Shown here piece after piece: positions 51,907 to 61,065 of a stretch of DNA of 64,000 nucleotides (the stretch's first letter is position 1; each line of letters starts with the position of its first letter). Made by a program: the position numbers and the translations under genes. The DNA is taken from the NCBI RefSeq assembly GCF_022321485.1, contig NZ_JAKOGG010000007.1:62001-126000 (forward strand), read 5' to 3'. The stretch comes from Shewanella electrica. Its GTDB lineage: Bacteria > Pseudomonadota > Gammaproteobacteria > Enterobacterales > Shewanellaceae. Under the pieces are notes generated by a model that had not been told where the DNA came from, did not search any database, and worked only from the letters and a program-made list of their open reading frames with translations.

Positions 51907-52594
51907 ATATCTGTTTCATCTCAGTGAGTCTGCTGCTAGTCAGACAGCATAACTATCGTGCGTGCTTGGCTTGCCTCCAATGCAATAGAAAGGGGCTGCG
52001 GTATTGCTCACCAAACGCTGCACATCGTTTTCCGTCATGATGTCGTTGGGGGTGAACAAAAATCAAACACTACAGATAAACTGCCGCTAGCTTCTCGCGT
52101 CAATATAGGTATGATGCGCGGGGCGCGTTATACGCTAATTTATCAATCTGGAATATAGACGTGTTGTAGGTGGTTTCGCTGCTAATAGCCAAGTCTGCTG
52201 CTCAGGCTGCATAACTCAAATAAATCGGTCGGCGAATTTGTTGGGGCGATTTAAGCACGCGCGGCTACTGCCTCTGTGGAAGCGTTCCATTGAGGTGATG
52301 ATGTTGCCCAAGTAAGCTGTATATAAATTGTATAAAAATTACATTTATGTTTTTTATGTTAACTTTTTGTTTATACGATACGCCGCAACATATAATGAAA
52401 AACGACGCACTACATGTGTAATAAATGTTAAATATGATCGTTTTTCGCTTTAGCTTTAACATCTGCAATGGCTTTTCATGCGTTGGATAACTCATTGTTG
52501 CTTATGTAGTTACTGCTATTTTCACGATGAGTTTTTTTATTGTTCAAAAAATGAGAGCTAGGATCGATATTGACCGTTTAAGCCAGTATTCAGA
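51907..52594. other. Intergenic region between receptors 1 and 2
   Basis: No convincing gene. Partial direct repeats GTCTGCTGCT...GCATAACT occur near 51926 and 52192. The 17-mer shared with 6423-6439 lies at 52075-52091. The right half is AT-rich. Confidence 0.45.
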
Positions 52595-52623
52595 TTGACA
52601 CTCAATTGGTCATACAATATGAT
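52595..52623 (+). promoter_or_regulatory. Promoter and operator of TonB-dependent receptor 2
   Basis: Consensus TTGACA (52595-52600), a 17-bp spacer ending CATACAA, and TATGAT (52618-52623). TCATACAATATGA overlapping the -10 is a perfect interrupted palindrome (TCATA-CAA-TATGA) and a good operator candidate. Confidence 0.7.
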
Positions 52624-52781
52624 TTTTTCTAACTAAAGTTTCCTTTGTTTAATCATAATTACAAAGTCGTGAATTTATAACGGCGTTTAAAGGGCTTTAG
52701 GCAGTTTAGAGATACCGGTAGTCTTAATTGGGTGTCGTGAGGCTTGCCGGTATTGATATAAAAACTACCGGAGAAAATGAG

Positions 52782-55622
52782 ATGTTTAAGCAAACCACAT
52801 TGGCAAGCGCTATCTTTCTGGCGCTGAGCAGCCAGGCAGTTTATGCCGCTGAAAACGATGTAGCTCAACAATCTGAACCATCCACTCAACAACAGCAAGC
52901 TGACGACATGGAAGTGATCCAAGTTGTTGGTATTCGCAGCAGTTTGAACAAATCTGTTAACTTAAAACGTCAAAACGTCCAAGTTGTTGACGCAATTGTC
53001 GCTGAAGATATTGGTAAGTTCCCTGATAATAACGTCGTTGAAGCATTACAACGCGTGACTGGGGTACAGGTAACTGATCGTTCTTCTGGTGAAGTTAACA
53101 CCGTAAGTATTCGTGGTCTGACTGACGTCACCACGACAGTTAACGGCCGTAAGATGTTTACCGCAGCAGGCCAACAGGTTGCGGTGGCAGATATTCCAGC
53201 GTCATTACTTGAAAGTGTCGAAGTCTTTAAAACCCGTAGCGCGAGCCAATTGGCCAGCGGCTTAGCGGGCCAAATCGATATTCGTACTCACCGCCCATTT
53301 AACTTTGAAGGCGCTAAAGTCGTCGTCAACGCGCGCGGTGTTTATTCCGATCAAGCTGACAAAACCGATCCTGCCTTAAGTGCTTTACTGAGTAACCGTT
53401 GGGACACTTCCATTGGCGAAGTTGGCGCATTGATCAACGTGTCTTATACTCGCGCTAATTACCGTGACCAAAACGTGACTGCCGGTGCGGTAGTGCCGTT
53501 CTTTGCTGGTGACAATCCGCAAGATTATGGTTTTGATAATCAATATCAATTTATTAAAGATGGTTGGAACAAAGGGCTAGAGAACGGCTTACCTTACCAA
53601 ATGAATGGAGAAGAGTTTCCTACATTTGATTTAGCTGGTGGCCCTTCTGACGTGCCTTATATGCTGTCCCGCGATGCCATTTTCCAAAACGACCTACACG
53701 GTGAACGTGAACGTCCAGCGTTAAATTTATCATTGCAATGGGCACCTAATGATACGTCTGAGTATCTGTTTGAAACCTTCTACAATGGCTACCGCAATAA
53801 GACTTTTAACTCGCTCTTGTTTGCCCATGCCGACGGTTGGTGGGACAACGATCCTGAAAACATTCATTTCTATCCAGGAACCAACGTAGTAAAAGACCGT
53901 ATTGTTGGCTCCCCAGCAGTGTGGAGTTCTGGTGACTACTCAGAAAGTTCTACTGATAGTTATGTATTTGCTTTAGGCGGTAAATGGGATATTAGCTCCG
54001 AGCTACAGCTGAAGTCTGAAATTGTCTATCAGACCAGCAAATACAAAACAGATTTTATCGGTATGCGTGGCTCAGCAAGTGGTATACCAAACTTAACTGT
54101 CGATTTTAACCACGGTGGTGGGATCCCTAGCTGGGCAATCACTAATGATGATGGTAGTCGCGTCGATTTGTCTCAAGTGCCTTGGAACTATAACGCATAC
54201 TATGACAACGGTGGTGAAGACGAAGGCGATTCCATTAGCTGGACCTTAGATGGTGATTATTACGTAGATTGGGGTATTTTCACTAAGGCTAAATTTGGCG
54301 TGCGCTACGAGAACCGTGGAGCGACCAGTAAAACTCGTGGCGTTGATAATGGCCCATTTGCCAACCACAATGCTGAAGCGTTACCTGAAGAGATTGTATA
54401 TAGAAATCCTTATTTCTTTGATAATGAAGGTGATGTGCCAACCACATGGGTAGTACCTGATAGTCGTAAAGTCTTTAACAATCGCGGTACTTATCGGGAC
54501 TTCTTTGGCATCCCTGCTGATGAAGTCGTGTTAAGAAAAACATTCGATATCACTGAAAAGACCTATGAGGCCTATGTTCAGTCAGACTATGAAACCGAGT
54601 TGTTGGGTAAACGTATTGATGGTCAAATCGGTGTGCGTTACACCCGCACTGATAACGATTTAACTTTCTTGCGTTACGAAAGCCCGCTGCCGAATGAAAC
54701 CAATGTGGTAACAGCCATTGACTCTGGTGATAGCAGCAACGATAAGTTCTTGCCGAACTTTATTGCTCGCTTGTGGTTAACCGATGATTTAGTCGCGCGT
54801 TTTGCTTACACTCAAACATTGCGTCAGCCAGAATTTGGCCAGTTAAACCCTAATATTGTATGGAATAAAAACTTAACTGATCCAACACGAAATGGTAACG
54901 CTCGCGGCGGCAATCCAGATCTGCAGCCTGTTAAATCGAAGAACTATGATTTATCGCTAGAGTACTATTTCGGCAACGGTAGTTCTGTATATGGTACTTG
55001 GTTCCGTCGAGACATTGATGGCTTTACAGCGGATACTTTGTCTTTCGTGGAAGATCATATTGAACCTGGTGAAACCGAGGCCTATGACTATATCCTTAGC
55101 CGTCCAGGTAACACCTCTAACGGTAAGTTGGAAGGTTATGAAATCGGTGCGGTGTACTTCCCTGAAGGTCTGCCTAACTGGTTAGATGGTCTTGGTACAC
55201 AAGTCAGTGGCACAATTTTGGATTCATCACAAGATATTCCACAATTTAATACTGAAACTGGCGAACTGATCGGCTACGTTACCCGTGATATGTATGGTGT
55301 GTCTGATAAGTCATTCAGTGCTGTACTGATTTACGATAAAGAAGTATTCAGTGCGCGCTTGTCTTATGTATGGCGTGATGATTTCTTGTTAACAGATGGT
55401 GAGCCGATTTTCGCTAACCCTCGCGGGATTTATCGCAAACCTGAGAAGAGCTTAGATTTGTCGGTAAGCTATGACGTAACAGATGATTTGGTTGTTACGT
55501 TTGATGCGACCAACATCACTAATGAGCTATATCAAGAGTACTATAAAGATTCAACCATCTTTAATACTGGAACAAGCTTGTATAGCCGTACGTTCTCCCT
55601 TGGGGTTCGTTACAGCTTCTAA
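52782..55622 (+). CDS. TonB-dependent receptor 2 of the arabinan locus
   Basis: 946 residues from the ATG at 52782, which lies after CCGGAGAAAATGAG and begins the same MFKQT..LASA signal peptide as its paralogues; the frame is open further up to a TTG at 52728, not needed. The plug has VVDAIVAEDIGKFPDNNVVEALQRVTGVQVTDRSSGEVNTVSIRGLTDVTTTVNGR, almost identical to receptors 1 and 3. The barrel ends SRTFSLGVRYSF. Divergent loops (for example after residue 250) may give different substrate size or branching preference. It has its own promoter and terminator. Confidence 0.93.
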   Translation: MFKQTTLASAIFLALSSQAVYAAENDVAQQSEPSTQQQQADDMEVIQVVGIRSSLNKSVNLKRQNVQVVDAIVAEDIGKFPDNNVVEALQRVTGVQVTDRSSGEVNTVSIRGLTDVTTTVNGRKMFTAAGQQVAVADIPASLLESVEVFKTRSASQLASGLAGQIDIRTHRPFNFEGAKVVVNARGVYSDQADKTDPALSALLSNRWDTSIGEVGALINVSYTRANYRDQNVTAGAVVPFFAGDNPQDYGFDNQYQFIKDGWNKGLENGLPYQMNGEEFPTFDLAGGPSDVPYMLSRDAIFQNDLHGERERPALNLSLQWAPNDTSEYLFETFYNGYRNKTFNSLLFAHADGWWDNDPENIHFYPGTNVVKDRIVGSPAVWSSGDYSESSTDSYVFALGGKWDISSELQLKSEIVYQTSKYKTDFIGMRGSASGIPNLTVDFNHGGGIPSWAITNDDGSRVDLSQVPWNYNAYYDNGGEDEGDSISWTLDGDYYVDWGIFTKAKFGVRYENRGATSKTRGVDNGPFANHNAEALPEEIVYRNPYFFDNEGDVPTTWVVPDSRKVFNNRGTYRDFFGIPADEVVLRKTFDITEKTYEAYVQSDYETELLGKRIDGQIGVRYTRTDNDLTFLRYESPLPNETNVVTAIDSGDSSNDKFLPNFIARLWLTDDLVARFAYTQTLRQPEFGQLNPNIVWNKNLTDPTRNGNARGGNPDLQPVKSKNYDLSLEYYFGNGSSVYGTWFRRDIDGFTADTLSFVEDHIEPGETEAYDYILSRPGNTSNGKLEGYEIGAVYFPEGLPNWLDGLGTQVSGTILDSSQDIPQFNTETGELIGYVTRDMYGVSDKSFSAVLIYDKEVFSARLSYVWRDDFLLTDGEPIFANPRGIYRKPEKSLDLSVSYDVTDDLVVTFDATNITNELYQEYYKDSTIFNTGTSLYSRTFSLGVRYSF

Positions 55623-55652
55623 TCGTTACAGCTAAATACGATGTTCTATCTG

Positions 55653-55677
55653 AAGGAGTCCTGCGGGGCTCCTTTTT
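55653..55677 (+). terminator. Terminator after receptor 2
   Basis: AAGGAG and CTCCTT arms with further GC pairing, followed by five T residues. Confidence 0.75.
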
Positions 55678-56264
55678 CGTTTGCCTATCAAATATCACCT
55701 CCTTGCTACTGCTGCGCGACGTCGCTCATGGTGGCTTGAGTTGGTCACTGTCGTCAGTGTGCGCTATCTCAAAGTTTCATCATTTCTTCGGCTTACCAAA
55801 TTTTTTGACTTAACGTCTTGCGTCATGGGTGATTTGTGACGTCTTGCGCATTTACTGCACGATAGCATCGGTCCGTTTTTTGGCTAAAGATTAGCAAAAC
55901 TATGGCAGTGACTTAAGAAATCTTATGGTGATTTCTCACGGATTTCGACGGTATTACTCATTGTAATATCTTGTAATATATTGAGATCTATTATTTACAT
56001 TAAGATAACTCTGCATGGTTTTTCTCGCGTTTCCCTCCGGTTTATGTTGAGTATTTGTTTCATTTTTTGTGGTGGGGTGTCTGCCAGCATACCGATAATA
56101 GACCTAGGTCTAATAGATTCTTGTATTGGCCGTGATTAGCAGTTTTTTACGTTTTCAATTTAAATAAAATTATTTAAAAACAAGTGTTTATTTATATTTT
56201 GTTAGTTGCTTCAGGACGGTGAGCAGCATAGCTAAGCGTTAAGCAACTATTCACGGTAGATAGA
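55678..56264. other. Intergenic leader region of receptor 3
   Basis: No gene. It contains the doubled TTGTAATAT at 55961-55979. The right part is AT-rich. Confidence 0.45.
55961..55979. promoter_or_regulatory. Doubled TTGTAATAT element
   Basis: TTGTAATAT occurs twice with 10-bp spacing. Its reverse complement ATATTACAA matches the ATTACAATA motif of the GH43 promoters. It lies about 310 bases before the receptor 3 promoter. Confidence 0.4.
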
Positions 56265-56293
56265 TTGACAGCCTATTAATCATACAATATTAT
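56265..56293 (+). promoter_or_regulatory. Promoter of TonB-dependent receptor 3
   Basis: TTGACA (56265-56270), a 17-bp spacer ending CATACAA, and TATTAT (56288-56293), the same layout as at receptors 1 and 2. Confidence 0.7.
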
Positions 56294-56435
56294 TTAAGGT
56301 GTTAACATAAAAGTAACGCTTGTTGCATTCGTTGGGGGCAATGAGATGGCACAAGCGTTACATAAATACTGGGCAGTCTAGTTGGTGTCTAAGACTGTAC
56401 CGGTGATTAATAATAACTACCGGAGAGTAAAACAG

Positions 56436-59231
56436 ATGTTTAAGCAAACCTATCTAGCGAGTGCCGTACTGTTGGCGTTATCTAGTCACGTTGCCTTTGC
56501 AGCTGAAGATGATGCAGCGAAAAAAGAACAACAAGCTACCGATGATATGGAAGTTATTGAAGTCGTCGGTATTCGAAGCAGTTTAAACAAAGCGGTCAAC
56601 CTTAAGCGTCAAAACGTGCAAGTGGTTGACGCCATCGTCGCCGAAGATATCGGTAAATTCCCTGATAACAACGTGGTTGAAGCGCTACAGCGTGTGACCG
56701 GCGTGCAGGTAACAGACCGTGCATCAGGTGAAGTTAACACTGTAACCATCCGTGGTTTGACTGACGTAACGACCACTATTAATGGTCGCGAGATGTTTAC
56801 CGCAGCAGGCCGCACATTGGCGGTAGCAGATATTCCTGCTGCGTTGTTGGAAACCGTTGAAGTCTATAAAACCCGTTCCGCCAACCAACTAGAAAGTGGT
56901 ATCGCAGGCCAATTAGATGTGCGTACACAACGCCCATTTAACTTTGAAGGTTCAAAGTTTGTTTTTAACGCCCGCGGCGTATATCAAGATCAAGCCGAAA
57001 AAACGGACCCAATCGTCAGTGCGCTAGCCAGTACCCGTTGGGATAGTTCAATTGGTGAAATCGGCGCGTTGCTGAACGTATCTTACACTCGCACTAACTA
57101 TCGTGACCAAAGCGCTACTCCGGGGGCTTTTGTGCCATTCCGCGCTGATAACCTAGAGCGCATGTTTCCTACCGATGATAATGGCAATACTGTGTGGGAT
57201 TGGACGCCAGGCTTGGAACACGGTTTAAGCACTGCGCCGGGGTCAACAATCACCAATGCGCAGACCGGCGAAGTCGCTGAATACATTCTGTCGCGTGATG
57301 CGGTGTTCCAAAGTGACTATACCGGTAAGCGTGAACGCCCAGCGGTGAACTTGTCGCTGCAATGGGCACCGAATGATTACTCCGAATATCTGTTTGAAGG
57401 TTTCTACAACGGTTATCGCAACGAAAGTTTTAACAACTTGCTGTTCTCTTTTGCTGATTGGTGGGGCGCTCCAAGCAGTCAATATCCGGATCTCTATGAG
57501 GGTACCAACGTGGTGCACTCTCGTGGTTTAGGCGCGCCATATTCATTCACCTCAGGTGACTTAACCAAAAGCCAGACTGATAGCTACATGTTTGCTTTGG
57601 GTGGTAAATGGGATTTAGATGCCAACACCACTATCAAGTCAGAAGTGGTTTATCAGACCAGTGAATATAAAACTGAATTTTTAGCCATGCGTACCGACAC
57701 TGTGCTGCCATATTTGGACGTTAATTTTAACGAAAAAGATGGCACGCTAGGATGGGATGTATTGACTGGCGAAGGTGGTGAATCGGTTGATTTAACCAAT
57801 GCAGCGATGTGGAACACCGCGCAGATGTATGACAACGGCGGCAAAGCCAAAGGTGATGCACTGACCTTTACCCTAGATGCAGATCTGTATCTGGACTGGG
57901 GGATCTTCACTAAAGCTAAAGCAGGGGTACGTTATGACCTCCGTACCGCAGAAGACTACACTCGCGGCATCGATGGCTATAACCAGCAGAACTTGGCAAC
58001 CCTTGACCCAAGTATGCTGCATACCAATAGCGGTTTCTTCGATGGTGAAGCCAATATTCCAAGCTCTTGGGTCACCATCAATGGTCACTCCTTATGGAAT
58101 AACCGCGAAGCTTACCGTGAGTTATATGGGTTCTACGCCACCGAAGCACAGGCTGCCAAATTAAACCTGAAACAGACGTTTGATATTGAGCAAACCACTT
58201 TGTCAGCTTATGCGCAAAGTGACTTTGAAACCGAATTGTTTGGCAAACGTTTAGATGGTCAAATTGGTGTGCGTTACTCACATGCCAAAGCCGACATGAC
58301 CTTCTTTGATGTTGATGCACCGATTGGACAGATTATCTCTGAAGATGCCACCAACAGCAGCAGTAAATTCCTGCCAAACTTGGTGGTGCGTTATCACTTA
58401 ACCGATGATTTGCTGGCTCGTTTTGCTTATACCGAAACTTTGCGTCGTCCTAACTTTGACCAACTGAACAGCTTTGTGCGCTATTTCGATGATGTCACTA
58501 ATATCGGTTATGGCACGGGCAGTGGTGGTAACAAAGATCTGAAGCCGATTGAATCGAAAAACTACGACTTCTCGTTGGAATACTACTTCGGCAAAGGCAG
58601 CTCTATTTACGGGACTTACTTCTACCGTGACATCGAAGGCTTCGTATATAGCTCACTGCGTCGCGTAATGCATGAAAACGATGAAGGCGTGATGTATCCA
58701 TACATCGTCGGCATGCCAGACAACTCATCCAACGGTGTGCTGAAAGGCGTTGAAGTGGGTGGCGTTTATTTTCTTGAAAATGTGCCTAACTGGCTCGATG
58801 GCTTAGGTCTTCAAGCGAGTGCGACCTTCTTGGACTCATCACAAGATCTGCCTAACTACGAGGCTGATGGTACTCTGAATGGCTACAGCACCCGTGATAT
58901 CTTCGGTGTGTCTGACTCTTCATACAGCGCAGTATTGATTTATGAGAAAGAGTCTTTCAGTACCCGTCTGTCATATGTATGGCGTGATGCATTCTTGAAT
59001 GGTTACGACTCAGGCTCATTTGCTAACCCACGTGGTGTCTACCGCCGTCCGGAAAAGAGCTTGGACTTCCAGTTTAGCTACAACGTGACTGATGATTTAG
59101 TGGTGACTTTCGATGCCACTAACATCACTAACGAGAAGTTCCAAGAATACTATGAAGACCAAGATGTGTTTAACGCGGGCACAGCGATTTACAGTCGCAC
59201 TTATGGTTTAGGTATTCGTTATTCCATGTAA
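56436..59231 (+). CDS. TonB-dependent receptor 3 of the arabinan locus
   Basis: 931 residues from the ATG at 56436, behind ACCGGAGAGTAAAACAG; the frame is open upstream to an ATG at 56382 that lacks a signal peptide. The order is signal peptide MFKQTYLASAVLLALSSHVAFAA, a short acidic linker, EVIEVVG, a plug closely like receptors 1 and 2 (VVDAIVAEDIGKFPDNNVVEALQRVTGVQV), and a barrel ending in YSRTYGLGIRYSM. The final residue is Met instead of the usual Phe of the outer-membrane assembly signal. It is last of the three paralogues, with a terminator following, so the transporter gene downstream has its own promoter. Confidence 0.93.
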   Translation: MFKQTYLASAVLLALSSHVAFAAEDDAAKKEQQATDDMEVIEVVGIRSSLNKAVNLKRQNVQVVDAIVAEDIGKFPDNNVVEALQRVTGVQVTDRASGEVNTVTIRGLTDVTTTINGREMFTAAGRTLAVADIPAALLETVEVYKTRSANQLESGIAGQLDVRTQRPFNFEGSKFVFNARGVYQDQAEKTDPIVSALASTRWDSSIGEIGALLNVSYTRTNYRDQSATPGAFVPFRADNLERMFPTDDNGNTVWDWTPGLEHGLSTAPGSTITNAQTGEVAEYILSRDAVFQSDYTGKRERPAVNLSLQWAPNDYSEYLFEGFYNGYRNESFNNLLFSFADWWGAPSSQYPDLYEGTNVVHSRGLGAPYSFTSGDLTKSQTDSYMFALGGKWDLDANTTIKSEVVYQTSEYKTEFLAMRTDTVLPYLDVNFNEKDGTLGWDVLTGEGGESVDLTNAAMWNTAQMYDNGGKAKGDALTFTLDADLYLDWGIFTKAKAGVRYDLRTAEDYTRGIDGYNQQNLATLDPSMLHTNSGFFDGEANIPSSWVTINGHSLWNNREAYRELYGFYATEAQAAKLNLKQTFDIEQTTLSAYAQSDFETELFGKRLDGQIGVRYSHAKADMTFFDVDAPIGQIISEDATNSSSKFLPNLVVRYHLTDDLLARFAYTETLRRPNFDQLNSFVRYFDDVTNIGYGTGSGGNKDLKPIESKNYDFSLEYYFGKGSSIYGTYFYRDIEGFVYSSLRRVMHENDEGVMYPYIVGMPDNSSNGVLKGVEVGGVYFLENVPNWLDGLGLQASATFLDSSQDLPNYEADGTLNGYSTRDIFGVSDSSYSAVLIYEKESFSTRLSYVWRDAFLNGYDSGSFANPRGVYRRPEKSLDFQFSYNVTDDLVVTFDATNITNEKFQEYYEDQDVFNAGTAIYSRTYGLGIRYSM

Positions 59232-59260
59232 TTGAGTTTTAGTTGCACATTTCCCCAGTC

Positions 59261-59285
59261 AAGCCCCGCATTGCGGGGCTTTTTA
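59261..59285 (+). terminator. Terminator after receptor 3
   Basis: AAGCCCCGC and GCGGGGCTT arms with a short loop, followed by T residues. Confidence 0.9.
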
Positions 59286-59380
59286 CTGCGAGAAACAAAT
59301 GCTGTAGTTGATTCACTTATAAAGCATTTCGCTGATATGTGAACAATGTGGCAAACCCACGGGATAAGCACGATAAAGCA

Positions 59381-59409
59381 TTGTCTTTCAATTGGTATGA
59401 TAATAGTAT
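59381..59409 (+). promoter_or_regulatory. Probable promoter of the GPH transporter gene
   Basis: TTGTCT (59381-59386), 17 bp, TAGTAT (59404-59409). The spacer AATTGGTATGATAA resembles AATTGGTCATACAA of receptor 2. The rest of 59286-59545 shows no gene. Confidence 0.5.
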
Positions 59410-59545
59410 TTAAAGATTGCTAATGCTTCTTGATATCTGCTAGATTTCGGCAGTTATGCAGAACACTGAGGAACCAGCAGTGGTACTATAAGCGCCCTGT
59501 TTATGGTGAGCTGTCCTTGGACAAAGTCAGAATGGAAGAGTAATC

Positions 59546-60955
59546 ATGAGTTCATTCAAGTTGTCAACGTTTGAGAAGGTCGGATTTGGTGCTGGTGATA
59601 TGGCGGTTAACGTCGTTATCTCGTCATTCTTCCTGATTATCTCTTATTTTTATACTGATATATTTGGCCTTAAACCTACTGACATGGGTTTAATGTTCCT
59701 GATTGTACGTATTCTGGACGGTATTGCCGATCCAATTATGGGTACTATCACAGATAAGGTAACCACCCGTTGGGGACGTTATCGCCCATATTTGGCGTTT
59801 TTATCTGTACCTTTTGGGGTGTCAATCTTCCTGACGTTCAGCACGCCGGACTTAGATTATAACCTGAAGCTGGCGTACGCCTACGCGACCTACATGCTGG
59901 TGACGCTGATGTTTACCGGCGTGACCATTCCGTATATTTCACTGATTGGTGTGTTGACCGATGACCCGAAAGAGCGTCTGTCTGCCAACGGCTATCGGTT
60001 GTTCTTCGCCAAAATTGCCGCCTTTATGGTCTCTATCGTGGTGCCAAAATTGGCCGACTGGAGCTACTGGGAAGGTGATAAAGCCCTTGGCTATAAAATG
60101 TCGATGGGCGCCATGGCAATTCTCGGTATCGCGCTGTTATTGTTCTGTTTCTTCTCGACTAAAGAACGTTTAGAACACCACGTTGATCCAAAATCTATCT
60201 GGACTCAAATGAAGTTCTTGGTCAAAAACGACCAGATGATGATTCTATGCGGCGTGTGTTTGTTGGGCACCATTGGCTACGTTATCCGTAACTCGGTAGC
60301 GATGTACTATGCCAAATACTATCTAAACACAGATCAAGGCTATTTCCTTGGTACTGGCGTGCTCGCAGCGATTTTGGCTATGGTTGCCTCCACGTGGATC
60401 ACCAAACGTTTCTGTAAGCTCAAGTTGTTCCGCTATAGCCAAATGGCGGTCGGTGTGATCAGTGTAGCGATGTTCTACTTGGTCAGCGGCCCAGATGACG
60501 TTGTGCTGGCGTTTGTACTGTATTTCTTGCTGTCGTTTGTGGTGGATTTGCATGCGCCTGTGTTCTGGTCAGCCATTGTTGAAGCGGTAGACTACGGCGA
60601 AGTAAAAACCGGTGAGCGTGTGGCAGGTTTGGCCTTTGGTGGTATCTCATTCTTCCAGAAAGCCGGTATGGGCGTTGCTGGTGCTGTGGTCGGTGTATTG
60701 TTGACCTACTACGGTTATGAAGCTGACACCGTACAAAGTGAAACGTCACTGCTGGGTATTACCCTGATGCTGACGGTTATTCCGGGCGTGTTCCACTTCA
60801 TCAACGGCTCATTGATGATGAAATATCACATCACCGATGAAGAATACCGTGAGCTGGCAACCCAATTAGATATGGACGTTGATACGTCAGAACTGGAAAC
60901 CTCGACAGTGCCACCAAGCACTGATAATGCCAATCTGGTTACAGGAGCTAAGTAA
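59546..60955 (+). CDS. GPH-family sugar:cation symporter (MFS), probably arabinose or arabinoside uptake
   Basis: 469 residues with 12 membrane helices, family glycoside-pentoside-hexuronide symporters. Family motifs are GFGAGDMAVNVVIS at the N-terminus, the loop DPIMGTITDKVTTRWGRYRPYL between helices 2 and 3, and VDLHAPVFWSAIVEAVDYGEVKTGERVAGLAFGGISFFQKAG in the second half. XylP, UidB and MelB belong here. The arabinan enzymes around it point to arabinose or a short arabinoside, but sequence alone does not fix the substrate. GH127 follows 110 bases later, probably cotranscribed. Confidence 0.88.
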   Translation: MSSFKLSTFEKVGFGAGDMAVNVVISSFFLIISYFYTDIFGLKPTDMGLMFLIVRILDGIADPIMGTITDKVTTRWGRYRPYLAFLSVPFGVSIFLTFSTPDLDYNLKLAYAYATYMLVTLMFTGVTIPYISLIGVLTDDPKERLSANGYRLFFAKIAAFMVSIVVPKLADWSYWEGDKALGYKMSMGAMAILGIALLLFCFFSTKERLEHHVDPKSIWTQMKFLVKNDQMMILCGVCLLGTIGYVIRNSVAMYYAKYYLNTDQGYFLGTGVLAAILAMVASTWITKRFCKLKLFRYSQMAVGVISVAMFYLVSGPDDVVLAFVLYFLLSFVVDLHAPVFWSAIVEAVDYGEVKTGERVAGLAFGGISFFQKAGMGVAGAVVGVLLTYYGYEADTVQSETSLLGITLMLTVIPGVFHFINGSLMMKYHITDEEYRELATQLDMDVDTSELETSTVPPSTDNANLVTGAK

Positions 60956-61065
60956 CACATGATGAATTGCTACGAGCCGATTCGGAACTCTGAGCGTCAC
61001 TGTATTATTCAACTCAATAACTACCATGAGGCCGGGATGCCAGTGTTTGGCACTCTCGGACACGC

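Noticed and set aside
51958-52158. 66-codon frame between receptors 1 and 2
   Set aside because: Weak start, no ribosome site; only the short DKLPLASR segment is of interest, as a shared remnant.
52265-52495. 76-codon minus-strand frame in AT-rich DNA
   Set aside because: Composition follows the local AT-richness and it sits in the receptor 2 upstream region.
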